51,863 nt of DNA from contig CAJUNH010000011.1 of NCBI GenBank assembly GCA_910587795.1, forward strand, positions 1 through 51,863, read 5' to 3'. This stretch comes from an uncultured Christensenellaceae bacterium (lineage in GTDB: Bacteria > Bacillota > Clostridia > Christensenellales > CAG-314). Below, in pieces: positions 42,282-51,378 of this stretch (position 1 is its first letter; each line of letters starts with the position of its first letter). Under the pieces are notes generated by a model. That model was not told the origin of the DNA. It worked only from the letters and a program-made list of their open reading frames with translations, and searched no databases. The translations under genes and the position numbers were made by a program.

Positions 42282-45098
42282 ATGAAAGATATAATAATAA
42301 AAAATGCAAAAGAAAACAATTTAAAAAGCGTAAGCCTAACAATCCCCCGCGATAAACTAGTGGTATTTACGGGACTGTCCGGCAGCGGTAAATCGTCGCT
42401 TGCGTTCGATACTATTTTTGCCGAAGGTCAGCGCAGATACGTAGAAAGTCTGTCGGCATACGCAAGGCAGTTTTTGGGGCAAATGGACAAGCCCGACGTG
42501 GAAAGTATCGACGGACTGTCTCCCGCAATTTCTATCGACCAAAAGACTACGTCATCCAATCCGCGTTCTACAGTAGGTACCGTAACGGAAATTTACGATT
42601 ATTTGCGTTTGCTGTATGCGCGTATCGGCGTGCCGTATTGTCCGCACTGCGGGCTGGAAATTACAAAAACAGGCGTGGACCAAATTTGCGATAGGGTAAT
42701 GACGTTTCCCGAGGGAACCAAACTGCAAATTCTCGCCCCGATAGTGCGCGGACGCAAAGGCGAATTTGTTAAGCAGTTAGAACAGCTTAAACGTCAGGGT
42801 TTTATCCGCGTTATCGTAGACGGCAATATGTATACGCTAGACGAAGAGATTAAACTGGAAAAAAATATTAAGCATACAATATGCGTTGTCGTCGACAGAC
42901 TGGTCGTCAAAGCGGAAATGAGCACCCGCCTTACCGACAGCGTGGAAACGGCTTTAAAACTTGCCGACGGCTTGGTAGTAATATCTGCCGACGGGGCGGA
43001 AACAACCTATTCCAATAAATTTGCCTGTCCGGAATGCGGCTTTACCATAGAGGAATTGGAACCCAGATCGTTTTCGTTTAACAGTCCGTTCGGCGCTTGT
43101 ACGGAGTGTTTGGGACTGGGCTTTAAGCAGGAGTTTGACGAAAAATTGATTTTGCCGGACGACTCCAAATCATTGCACGGCGGCGCGATACGTCTGCTGG
43201 GTTTTAATCTGGGCGCCGCAAGCTGGATGCGTATGTATATGGACGCGCTGTCGGAAAAGTACGGTTTTTCCTGCGACGTTCCCGTAAGAGATTTGTCGCA
43301 GTCGGCATATGATACAATTATGTACGGTAACGGCGGCGAAAAAGTAACGTGTACTTTGGACGACGGACGGACTTTTTCCGCCACGTGGGAAGGTCTTATT
43401 CCTATGATGACCCGCCGTCATAACGAATGCAAGAGCGACTGGACCCGCAGCGAGTACGAAAAATTCATGGTAGACAAACCTTGTCCTAAATGTCACGGCA
43501 AGCGTTTAAAAGAGGAAATCCTTTCGGTAAAAGTGGGCGGACTTAATATTTACGAAGTAGGCGAACTGTCTATCGTCAAAGCGTTGGACTTTTTTGAAAA
43601 TTTGCGCTTGGACGACACCCGCGCAAAAATTGCGTATATGGTGCTTAAAGAAATTAAAGCGCGTCTTAAATTCTTGGTAGACGTGGGATTGGGCTATCTA
43701 ACGCTTAACCGAAGTTCGGGCACGCTATCGGGCGGCGAGGCGCAGCGCATAAGGCTGGCTACCCAAATAGGCAGCGGACTTACGGGCGTATTGTATATTT
43801 TGGACGAGCCCAGCATAGGTTTGCACCAACGCGACAACAATAAATTGATTGCTACGTTGACCCGACTTAGGGATATAGGCAATACTTTAATAGTTGTCGA
43901 ACACGACGAGGATACTATACGCGCCGCCGATTTTGTCGTGGACGTAGGACCGGAAGCGGGCGTGCACGGCGGCGAAATAGTTTGCGCTGGAACGGTAGAG
44001 GATATAAAAAACTGTCCCGATTCCATTACGGGCAAATATCTTTCGGGCGAATATTCTATACCGGTACCTGCGGAGCGCAGAAAGGGCAGCGGCAATATGC
44101 TGACGGTTAAAGGCGCGCGCAAAAACAACCTTAAAAATATAAACGTTACGTTTCCCTTGGGTGCGCTGACGGTGGTTACGGGCGTATCGGGCAGCGGTAA
44201 AAGCAGTCTTGTAAACGAGGTGCTTCTGCCGTATTTGGAGGAACGTCTTAACCGCGCAAAGCCTGTAACCGTTCAGTGCGATTCTATCGGCGGTTTGGAA
44301 AATCTCGATAAAGTAATCTCCATAGACCAAAGCGCAATAGGGCGCACTCCGCGCAGTAATCCCGCAACGTATACGGGCGTGTTTACAATGATACGCGATT
44401 TGTTTGCTTCAACCATAGACGCTAAGGAACGCGGCTATACGTCCGGCAGATTCAGTTTTAACGTCAAAGGCGGACGATGCGAGCATTGCGACGGCGACGG
44501 TATTTTGCGCATAGCGATGAACTTTTTGCCCGACGTATACGTACCTTGCGAAGTATGCCGCGGCGCACGTTACAACCGCGAAACGTTGGCGGTAAAGTAT
44601 AAGGGTAAGTCTATTGCGGACGTGTTGGATATGACGGTGGAGGAAGCCGTAACGTTTTTTGAAAACGTACAGTCTATAAAAAACAAAATCCAAACGCTGT
44701 ACGACGTCGGTTTGGGATACGTTAAGCTGGGGCAGCCCGCAACCACCCTCTCGGGCGGCGAAGCTCAGCGCGTTAAACTTGCTACCGAACTGTCCAAGCG
44801 GTCTACTGGCAAAACGCTTTATATTTTGGACGAGCCTACAACAGGTTTGCACACGCACGACGTGGCAAAGCTTATCACCATCTTGCAGCGTTTAGTGGCA
44901 GGCGGTAACACGGTAATAGTAATAGAGCATAACCTCGATGTAATAAAGGTTGCCGACTATATTGTGGATTTGGGTCCGGAAGGGGGCGATCAGGGCGGTA
45001 CTGTGGTTACTTGCGGCACTCCCGAGCACGTTGCCGATACTCCCGAGAGTTATACCGGACAATTTTTAAAACCTATTTTAGAAGCTAAAAACTCGTAA
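42282..45098 (+). CDS. uvrA: Excinuclease ABC subunit A
   Basis: 938 aa, typical length. Two ABC modules: Walker A GLSGSGKSSLAFDT (about residue 31) and GVSGSGKSSLVNEV (about 636), signatures LSGGEAQRIRLATQIGSG and LSGGEAQRVKLATELSKR, and two Walker B motifs (LYILDEPSIGLH; LYILDEPTTGLH). Zinc-binding clusters CPHCGLEI, CPECGF/CTECLG and CEHCDGDG/CEVCRG are present. It scans DNA for damage and loads UvrB. A bidirectional terminator follows. Confidence 0.98.
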   Translation: MKDIIIKNAKENNLKSVSLTIPRDKLVVFTGLSGSGKSSLAFDTIFAEGQRRYVESLSAYARQFLGQMDKPDVESIDGLSPAISIDQKTTSSNPRSTVGTVTEIYDYLRLLYARIGVPYCPHCGLEITKTGVDQICDRVMTFPEGTKLQILAPIVRGRKGEFVKQLEQLKRQGFIRVIVDGNMYTLDEEIKLEKNIKHTICVVVDRLVVKAEMSTRLTDSVETALKLADGLVVISADGAETTYSNKFACPECGFTIEELEPRSFSFNSPFGACTECLGLGFKQEFDEKLILPDDSKSLHGGAIRLLGFNLGAASWMRMYMDALSEKYGFSCDVPVRDLSQSAYDTIMYGNGGEKVTCTLDDGRTFSATWEGLIPMMTRRHNECKSDWTRSEYEKFMVDKPCPKCHGKRLKEEILSVKVGGLNIYEVGELSIVKALDFFENLRLDDTRAKIAYMVLKEIKARLKFLVDVGLGYLTLNRSSGTLSGGEAQRIRLATQIGSGLTGVLYILDEPSIGLHQRDNNKLIATLTRLRDIGNTLIVVEHDEDTIRAADFVVDVGPEAGVHGGEIVCAGTVEDIKNCPDSITGKYLSGEYSIPVPAERRKGSGNMLTVKGARKNNLKNINVTFPLGALTVVTGVSGSGKSSLVNEVLLPYLEERLNRAKPVTVQCDSIGGLENLDKVISIDQSAIGRTPRSNPATYTGVFTMIRDLFASTIDAKERGYTSGRFSFNVKGGRCEHCDGDGILRIAMNFLPDVYVPCEVCRGARYNRETLAVKYKGKSIADVLDMTVEEAVTFFENVQSIKNKIQTLYDVGLGYVKLGQPATTLSGGEAQRVKLATELSKRSTGKTLYILDEPTTGLHTHDVAKLITILQRLVAGGNTVIVIEHNLDVIKVADYIVDLGPEGGDQGGTVVTCGTPEHVADTPESYTGQFLKPILEAKNS

Positions 45099-45138
45099 GG
45101 ATTTAATTGAACTATTTTGTTTGGATTGATAATACTCA

Positions 45139-45177
45139 AAAAAGTCTTTTTCGGTACTCATACCAAAAAGACTTTTT
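45139..45177. terminator. Bidirectional terminator after uvrA
   Basis: AAAAAGTCTTTTTCGGTA and TACCAAAAAGACTTTTT form a 17-bp stem with one bulged C and a 4-nt loop, ending in T-runs. Confidence 0.85.
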
Positions 45178-45568
45178 GCTTAAATGCAGCGTTTACATAA
45201 AAATGCGGTAATAAAGCCGTTTATGTTTAATCGATAGCCGAAATCGCAATGATGACAGTTAAAAAAATATTGTCGTTTTTACGTACAAATTTAAACTTAA
45301 AATTTAGGGTCACGTTTTATCAACTTGATTTTTATTGCGGTTAATATAGGTTAGTCTTTTTTTTTCGGCAGTGGATTTTATGCTGTAATTTAAAGTAACT
45401 GCCGTTTACATTAGGCGTATCGAAGGTTAAATAATCTTTTATTGCGTATTGCGGCATTTTCTGTTCGGCTATATGTAAAACCGTTCGGTGTAATCACTTG
45501 TTGGAAAATCGATTGTAAAAAAAGACAAAATAGTGTAAAATGTTTTTATACGAATTAGTAGGTGAAAA
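45178..45568 (+). other. Intergenic region before polA
   Basis: About 390 bp, A/T-rich, without a supported gene. A TTTTTTTTT run lies at about 45357-45365 and the polA promoter at 45513-45541. No other element recognised. Confidence 0.5.
45513..45541 (+). promoter_or_regulatory. Promoter of polA-coaE
   Basis: TTGTAA (45513-45518), 17 bp, TAAAAT (45536-45541), 27 bp before the polA start codon. Confidence 0.65.
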
Positions 45569-48103
45569 ATGTCTAAACAAAAACTATTGCTTATCGACGG
45601 AAACAGCATACTTAACCGCGCGTACTTTGCTATGCCTATGTTTAACGATTCGTTAGGACGAAACGTAAACGCGGTGTTCGGCTTTGTTAATATTTTGCTT
45701 AAAGCGTTGGACGATTACTCTCCCGACAAGCTTATTGTCGCGTTCGACCTGCGCGGTAAAAATTTCCGTAAGGATATTTATCCCGAATATAAAGCCAACC
45801 GTACGGGTATGCCGGACGAACTTGCCGCGCAAATGCCAATTCTGCACGAACTGCTTGCTTTAATGAAAGTGACGGTAGCGGAAAAGGGCGGCGTGGAAGC
45901 GGACGATATTATAGGTACCGTTTCGTCGGCGTTTGACGGCGACAGTTACATCGTATCGGGCGATAGAGATATGTTTCAGCTTGTTTCTAACAAGGTGACG
46001 GTACTGTATACAAAGCGCGGAGTGACGGAAGTAGAGGTAATAACTCCCGATACGCTGCGCGAAAAATACGGTCTTACGCCCGAACAGGTTATCGAGTATA
46101 AATCTTTGCGCGGAGATACCAGCGACAATATCCCCGGCGTAAAAGGCGTAGGCGAAAAAACCGCAATGCAGCTGTTGGAAAAATACGGCGATTTGGACAC
46201 GCTGTACGACAATATCGACAAAGAAAAAGGCGCGCTGAAAGAAAAACTTATTGCCAACAAGGATTTAGCATATATAAGCAGGACTTTGGCTACCATAGTT
46301 AAAGATGCCGACGTTGAGTTCGATTTAGATTCTTGCGGATTGTACGAGCTTAATGCCGACGTCCACCAAATGCTTACAAAATTGCAATTCCGTTCGGTAA
46401 TCACCCGTTTGGATTTCAGCAGGGAAGCCGAACAAGCGCATAAAGTGGCAACCGAAGTTGTGCATATTTCTACTTTAAAGGAATTGGACGACGTAGTCGG
46501 TATAATGGAAAAATCCCAATACTTTGCTTTTTATATGACCGACAGCTGCGTAATGCTTTCAAACGACGAAACAAAAACGTACGTCGCGGCTCCGTCTAAT
46601 AATTTTTTGGACGAGCTTACTGTTCAAAATACCTTCGAACGTTTGGGCGGTTTGCTTTCGTCCTCTACCCCTAAGGCAGTGTACGACTGTAAAACGCTCC
46701 GTCATAATTTGGATAAACTTGACGTTCGGTTAAACAACGCGGTGTACGACGTGTGTTTGCTGCAATATTTGGTAGAAACGCGCGCTTACAAGGACGTTAC
46801 TTCTTTGTGCGAAATGAACGGTTTTGTAAACGAGTGCGCGGGTATTTATTCGCTTGCGGCAAAGCTTGCGGCAAAAGCGGACGAACTGGGCATGCACGAC
46901 CTTTACTATAATATAGAGCTGCCGCTTGCGGATTTGCTGTACCGTATGGAGCGGGAGGGCGTTAAAATCGACGAGGAGCTTCTAAACAAAATGTCTAAGG
47001 AAATGCGCGTTCGGTTGGACGCGATATCCAAAGAAATCCACAGCCTTGCAGACGAAGATTTTAATATCAACAGCCCTATGCAGCTGTCGCGTATTTTGTT
47101 TGAAAAACTCAATCTTCCTCACGGTAAAAAAACGCACAGAGAATACTATACCACAAACAACGAGGTGTTGGAAAAGTTAATCGATAAGCACCCGATAATA
47201 AATAAGATACTGGAACACAGAAAACTTGCAAAACTGCTAAACACCTACGTCGACGGACTTAAACCCATGCTTAAACACGGTACGGTGCATACGACCTATA
47301 ATCAAGCGCTTACTACAACCGGACGGCTTTCCAGCAGCGACCCTAATTTGCAAAACATACCTATCCGTAACGAACTGGGTAAGGAAATCCGTAAATTGTT
47401 TGTGTCTAAGTACGGCGTATTTGTGGGCGCGGATTATTCGCAGATAGAATTGCGTTTGCTTGCGGCGTTTGCGGCGGACGATAATTTGCTGGACAGTTTT
47501 AAAAACGGCGAAGACATACACGCGCGCGTTGCAAGCGAGCTTATTGGGATACCTCGGCAAATGGTAAACGCCGATATGCGCCGTATGGCAAAAGCGGTCA
47601 ATTTTGGCATTATCTACGGCATAAGCGATTACGGCTTGGCTCAAAACATACGTCTAAGCGTAAAAAAAGCGCACGATTTTATTCAGTTGTATTTTGACCG
47701 TTTTCCAAAAATCAAGGCATATTTGGACGGTTGTATTTCTTTTGCCAAAGATAACGGTTACGCCGTAACTTTGTCGGGCAGGCGCAGATATATACCCGAA
47801 TTAAAATCCTCAAACTACAATTTGCGGGGCTTTGGCGAACGCGTGGCAATGAATATGCCTTTGCAGGGCAGCGCGGCGGATATTATGAAAATGGCGATGC
47901 TAAACGTAGATAAGGCTATTGCCGCAGAGGGGCTTCGCAGTAAAATCGTTTTGCAAATCCATGACGAGTTGATTGTGGACTGTTATCCCGACGAAGCGGA
48001 ACGCGTAAAAGAGATAGTTGCTCAACAAATGGAACATACCGTAAATCTTGCGTGTCCTTTAACCGTAGAAGTGGGCGAAGGAGCAAATCTGTATGACGAG
48101 TAA
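45569..48103 (+). CDS. polA: DNA polymerase I, proofreading domain inactive
   Basis: 844 aa. The 5'-nuclease domain is at residues 1-280 (LLIDGNSILNRAYFA, GVEADDIIGTVSS, YIVSGDRDMFQLV, RGDTSDNIPGVKGVGEKTA). The 3'-5' exonuclease fold (about 295-460) has lost the metal-binding DxE (AFYMTDSC at that place), as in many Firmicutes. The polymerase has motif A DYSQIELR, motif B RRMAKAVNFGIIYG and motif C LQIHDELIVDC. It fills gaps and removes primers; it also completes the excision repair begun by the upstream UvrAB genes. The start has AGGTG 6-10 nt upstream. Confidence 0.97.
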   Translation: MSKQKLLLIDGNSILNRAYFAMPMFNDSLGRNVNAVFGFVNILLKALDDYSPDKLIVAFDLRGKNFRKDIYPEYKANRTGMPDELAAQMPILHELLALMKVTVAEKGGVEADDIIGTVSSAFDGDSYIVSGDRDMFQLVSNKVTVLYTKRGVTEVEVITPDTLREKYGLTPEQVIEYKSLRGDTSDNIPGVKGVGEKTAMQLLEKYGDLDTLYDNIDKEKGALKEKLIANKDLAYISRTLATIVKDADVEFDLDSCGLYELNADVHQMLTKLQFRSVITRLDFSREAEQAHKVATEVVHISTLKELDDVVGIMEKSQYFAFYMTDSCVMLSNDETKTYVAAPSNNFLDELTVQNTFERLGGLLSSSTPKAVYDCKTLRHNLDKLDVRLNNAVYDVCLLQYLVETRAYKDVTSLCEMNGFVNECAGIYSLAAKLAAKADELGMHDLYYNIELPLADLLYRMEREGVKIDEELLNKMSKEMRVRLDAISKEIHSLADEDFNINSPMQLSRILFEKLNLPHGKKTHREYYTTNNEVLEKLIDKHPIINKILEHRKLAKLLNTYVDGLKPMLKHGTVHTTYNQALTTTGRLSSSDPNLQNIPIRNELGKEIRKLFVSKYGVFVGADYSQIELRLLAAFAADDNLLDSFKNGEDIHARVASELIGIPRQMVNADMRRMAKAVNFGIIYGISDYGLAQNIRLSVKKAHDFIQLYFDRFPKIKAYLDGCISFAKDNGYAVTLSGRRRYIPELKSSNYNLRGFGERVAMNMPLQGSAADIMKMAMLNVDKAIAAEGLRSKIVLQIHDELIVDCYPDEAERVKEIVAQQMEHTVNLACPLTVEVGEGANLYDE

Positions 48104-48689
48104 AGTGATAGCCGTAACGGGCGGTATAGGCAGCGGCAAAAGCGAAACGGTGCGTTATTTGCGTACACTGGGATATAACGCGCTGGACTGCGACGTACTT
48201 GCCCGCGAAGTTTCGCTGCGTCCCGAAACGGCGGAAAAAGTAGTCAAACTGTTGGGGGACGGTTTTGTCGCAGGCGGACGGCTTGACAGAAAAAAAATAC
48301 GCGGCAAGGTATTTGCCGACGAGGCTTTGCTTAGTCAATACAATAAAATATTTTTTGACGGTGTAAAAACGCTGCTTGACGAGCGGCTTTCGGTTTTAAA
48401 GGAAAACTTCAAACCAAACGATAGCGGCAAAAACATAATATTTGTGGAAATTTCTGTTTTTGATGCGTTTGATTATCCGTGGGACGGCGTGTGGTTGGTG
48501 GAATCGAACTTGCAGACTAGGCTGAACAGAGCGCAAAAACGCGACGGAGTTTCGCTTGAATCGTTAAACGATATTGTAAAAAGACAAAATATTTGCGATA
48601 ATTATACCGTAAAATTTACCAACGACGGAGATTTGCAATCGCTGTATGCCCAAATAGATTTGGCATTGATTAATTTTATGTCTATATAG
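48093..48689 (+). CDS. coaE: Dephospho-CoA kinase
   Basis: 198 aa. Walker A TGGIGSGKSE at residue 9, the conserved ALDCDVLAREV, a late IIFVEISVFDAF block, and the lid arginines in TRLNRAQKRDG. It phosphorylates dephospho-CoA at the 3' hydroxyl, the last CoA step. The ATG overlaps polA by 11 bp, as in many Firmicutes, so translation is coupled. Confidence 0.93.
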   Translation: MTSKVIAVTGGIGSGKSETVRYLRTLGYNALDCDVLAREVSLRPETAEKVVKLLGDGFVAGGRLDRKKIRGKVFADEALLSQYNKIFFDGVKTLLDERLSVLKENFKPNDSGKNIIFVEISVFDAFDYPWDGVWLVESNLQTRLNRAQKRDGVSLESLNDIVKRQNICDNYTVKFTNDGDLQSLYAQIDLALINFMSI

Positions 48690-48724
48690 ATATAGTTTAT
48701 TTTAAGCTTTGTCCCCTTAAATAT

Positions 48725-48753
48725 TTGACATAAAATAACAAAAAGCATAAAAT
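48725..48753 (+). promoter_or_regulatory. Promoter of the antiporter gene
   Basis: TTGACA (48725-48730), 17 bp, TAAAAT (48748-48753). The start predicted near 48760 lies upstream of a terminator-like hairpin. Confidence 0.75.
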
Positions 48754-48766
48754 ATAAAAGTTGTAT

Positions 48767-48794
48767 AAATTGCCGCATATAGCTGGCAATTTTT
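48767..48794 (+). terminator. Terminator-like hairpin in the antiporter leader
   Basis: AAATTGCC (48767-48774) and GGCAATTT (48785-48792), 10-nt loop, then T's. It lies after the antiporter promoter, so it may end read-through from coaE or attenuate the antiporter transcript. Confidence 0.55.
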
Positions 48795-48831
48795 ATTGCA
48801 AAACTACAATTAAATCGAGGCTTAGTAATAA

Positions 48832-50241
48832 ATGTTTAACAGTTTATTAATAATTGCAATCGCTCTTATTTTGGGATTGCTGTCCACACGCTTGATGAAA
48901 GTGCTGGGCTTGCCGAACGTAACGGGTTATCTTATTATAGGTCTTATTATAGGACCTCACGCTTTGGGACAATTTTTGCCCGGCGCTGCCGAATCGTTTG
49001 AAGGACTTAAAATTGTAAGCACCGTAGCGCTGGGATTTATCGGATTTTCGATAGGCGTGGAATTTAAGTTTTCCCATATCAAGGAAATCGGCAAAAGCGC
49101 GGTGACTATTACGCTTTTTCAGGCTATTTCGGCAACTTTTTGCGTAGACGCAGTGCTTATTTTAATAGGACTTATACCCGCTGTGGGTATGCCTGTCCAC
49201 GAAGCTATAATTATGGGCGCGATAGCAACGGCAACGGCGCCTGCCGCAACTTTGATGGTTGTACGTCAGTATAAGGCAAAAGGCGTTGTGACGGGAACGC
49301 TGCTTCCCGTTGTGGCATTGGACGATGCAGTCGGTCTTATCGTATTTGCAATATCCAACTCAATTGCATTGTCTTTGGCAAGCGGAGCTGCGGTTACGGC
49401 TTTGGATATAGTAGTTTGGCCGTTGGTGGAAATTATTTGTTCACTGGCAATAGGTATAGGTATCGGCGCATTGCTTTCGCTGGTTCCCAGATTTTTCAAA
49501 TCGCGCGATAACCGTACGATAGCGTCTATTGTCTGCGTTTTCCTTTGCTTGGGTATTTGCGAATTGTTTTCCGTAATGAAGGAAAAGGCGTGGATTCCGT
49601 TCGGTTTGTCGGATTTATTGGTATGTATGATGGCGGGCGCAACCTTTGTTAATATGCGTAAGGAAGCTCCTCAGATTATGGAAGGTACCGACCGTTGGAC
49701 TCCTGTTGTTTTAATGCTGTTCTTTATTCTGTCCGGAGCCGAACTGGACGTTATGATGTTTTCTAACCCGATGGTACTTGTTTGCATATTGCTTTACATC
49801 GTGGCGCGTTGCTGCGGAAAGTATTTTGGCACGATGGCGGGCGCGGCAATTACAAAGAGCGACAAAACCGTCCGCAAGTATTTGGGTATTACGTTGTTCC
49901 CGCAGGCAGGCGTTGCAATCGGTATGGCAACAATGTGTAATAACGAATTTACAAAAATAGGTATGGCTGATATCGGTGCTAAAATCGTTACCATTACAAT
50001 GTGCGCCGTTATGATTTACGAGCTTGTCGGTCCCGTTCTTACCAAATGGGCGCTTACCAAAGCGGGCGAAATCGATCCCGCAAATCTCCGTCAATCCCGT
50101 CGCAGCAAAAAGAAGCTTGCTGCCGACGCGGCAAACGGTATGTACGGCACGGCGGCTCCCGCAGACGGCGTAGATCAAACCTCTGCGGCTGATACTCCCG
50201 CTGCGAACGAGGCGCCCGTAAACGAAGGCAAGAAAGATTAA
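48832..50241 (+). CDS. CPA2-family cation/proton antiporter
   Basis: 469 aa with about 12-13 membrane spans. The start SLLIIAIALILGLLSTRLMKVLGLPNVTGYLIIGLIIGP and the GFSIGVEF block are typical of Na+/H+ or K+/H+ exchangers (KefB/NapA-like). The ion-site Asp pair is visible in VVALDDAVGLIVFAI. There is no TrkA-N nucleotide-binding domain, so KefC-like gating is absent. The last 60 residues are a soluble Ala-rich tail (AAPADGVDQTSAADTPAANEAP). It exchanges Na+ or K+ for H+ for pH and salt balance; ion choice cannot be read. GAGG is 10 nt upstream of the ATG. Confidence 0.9.
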   Translation: MFNSLLIIAIALILGLLSTRLMKVLGLPNVTGYLIIGLIIGPHALGQFLPGAAESFEGLKIVSTVALGFIGFSIGVEFKFSHIKEIGKSAVTITLFQAISATFCVDAVLILIGLIPAVGMPVHEAIIMGAIATATAPAATLMVVRQYKAKGVVTGTLLPVVALDDAVGLIVFAISNSIALSLASGAAVTALDIVVWPLVEIICSLAIGIGIGALLSLVPRFFKSRDNRTIASIVCVFLCLGICELFSVMKEKAWIPFGLSDLLVCMMAGATFVNMRKEAPQIMEGTDRWTPVVLMLFFILSGAELDVMMFSNPMVLVCILLYIVARCCGKYFGTMAGAAITKSDKTVRKYLGITLFPQAGVAIGMATMCNNEFTKIGMADIGAKIVTITMCAVMIYELVGPVLTKWALTKAGEIDPANLRQSRRSKKKLAADAANGMYGTAAPADGVDQTSAADTPAANEAPVNEGKKD

Positions 50242-50271
50242 TCAGTCGGCTGTATTAAAAGGCAAATTATA

Positions 50272-50448
50272 ATGAAAACAAAATCAACTATGTACGAACT
50301 TATGCGTCAAAGCGAACTTATGGACGACGACGGTATGAATATCGAAGAAGCCGAACGCCGCGACGAGCGCAGTTCGGCGGAGAAGTTTAAGGAAAGATAT
50401 AAGGAGTTTTATACCGATATCAAGACCGATATTAGCGAAGACTGGTAA
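50272..50448 (+). CDS. Small charged protein of 58 aa
   Basis: An ATG frame of 58 codons starting MKTKSTMYELMRQSELMDDD and ending TDISEDW, rich in E, D, K and R and with no membrane segment. AAAGG lies 8-12 nt upstream. It begins 30 bp after the antiporter stop and ends before a strong terminator, so it is probably the last gene of that transcript. I do not recognise it. Its codon choice (GAA, GAC, GCC, AAG) matches the neighbours, which supports a real gene. Confidence 0.55.
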   Translation: MKTKSTMYELMRQSELMDDDGMNIEEAERRDERSSAEKFKERYKEFYTDIKTDISEDW

Positions 50449-50580
50449 TTTGTGTGATAGAATATATGTTGAGATAAGATCTCAACTGTACCTAATAACG
50501 GTTAAAACAGCCGCGATTACAATCGGTATTGTCATTCGGCAGATTTAGGCGTAAAACTTATACTAAGGTAATTTAAATAC

Positions 50581-50626
50581 AGCGGATGACGTAAGCGGTT
50601 TTTACTGTGAGGCATCCGCTTTTTTG
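50581..50626 (+). terminator. Terminator of the antiporter transcript
   Basis: AGCGGATG (50581-50588) with CATCCGCT (50613-50620), a 24-nt loop holding a weaker inner pairing, then TTTTTT. Confidence 0.75.
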
Positions 50627-50633
50627 TAACCAA

Positions 50634-50667
50634 AAAACGGCTGGGAATAAATCTTAGCCGTTTTTTA
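50634..50667. terminator. Bidirectional terminator
   Basis: AAAAAACGGCT pairs with AGCCGTTTTTT around a 12-nt loop. It ends the PH-domain gene on the minus strand and backs up the previous terminator. Confidence 0.8.
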
Positions 50668-50715
50668 GTATTGATTTATATGTTTTAACAGATACCGTTA
50701 TTGCAGTAAAAACTG

Positions 50716-51378
50716 TTAAAATTTTGTATCGTCAAACGGATTTTCGCTGTAACCCGTTTTGTAACCGGGGTTAGAGTCGGGGCGTAACGCGTTGGGGTAG
50801 TGTATGTCGCTTTTAATGTCCGTGGTTACTTTTTGCAGAGCCCTTGCTATACCGTACGGATTGGAAACGTCCCATAGCACGCCGGAATTTACCGAAGAAT
50901 TAATGTAAATATCTCCTACTTTAAATATTTTATCTATAAATCCTACTTTGACGTTGACCGAGTCTATCTCGGTGTAGTTGATAAATTTAAAATCGATACC
51001 TATCACGCCCGAACGTATAATAATGCGCTTATCTGTAATTGCGTATTCTAAATTTTTTACTTCTCTAAACGCCCTCACTGTATTGCCTATCCACATCCAT
51101 ACGGGCATTAAATGCAGCAGGAAGAAAGGAATTATAAACCCCAATATTCCAAGCGGTATTGATTCTTGCGATATTCCTATGGAAATACCTACAATAAACG
51201 CACCGTCGAAAATCAGCCAAATTATTGCAATGGGAAGCATTCTCATCATTGCGGCAAGCACGTACGATTTTGCGTTGGGCTTTCCCTTCCATAGTACTTT
51301 TTCTCCGTCGTATAAAACGTCTTCCACGCTGTTTTTCTGCATTGCGTTTTCATAAAAATATTTTTCGTCTATTTGCAT
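50716..51378 (-). CDS. Bacterial PH-domain (bPH2/DUF304) membrane protein
   Basis: 220 aa. After a hydrophilic start (DVLYDGEKVLWKGKPNAKSYVLAAMM) come two membrane spans (about 47-70 and 75-100). A bacterial PH-like domain follows: EYAITDKRIIIRSGVIGIDFKFINYTEIDSVNVKVGFIDKIFKVGDIYI. This is the YdbS/DUF304 pattern of small membrane-anchored proteins of unclear role. The C-terminus is hydrophilic. GAGG stands 8-11 nt before the ATG. The gene is monocistronic. Confidence 0.85.
   Translation of the reverse strand: MQIDEKYFYENAMQKNSVEDVLYDGEKVLWKGKPNAKSYVLAAMMRMLPIAIIWLIFDGAFIVGISIGISQESIPLGILGFIIPFFLLHLMPVWMWIGNTVRAFREVKNLEYAITDKRIIIRSGVIGIDFKFINYTEIDSVNVKVGFIDKIFKVGDIYINSSVNSGVLWDVSNPYGIARALQKVTTDIKSDIHYPNALRPDSNPGYKTGYSENPFDDTKF

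Noticed and set aside
45350..45370. Phase-variable T run before polA
   Set aside because: The run lies about 150 bp upstream of the polA promoter, outside any promoter or coding sequence, and T runs are common in this A/T-rich DNA.
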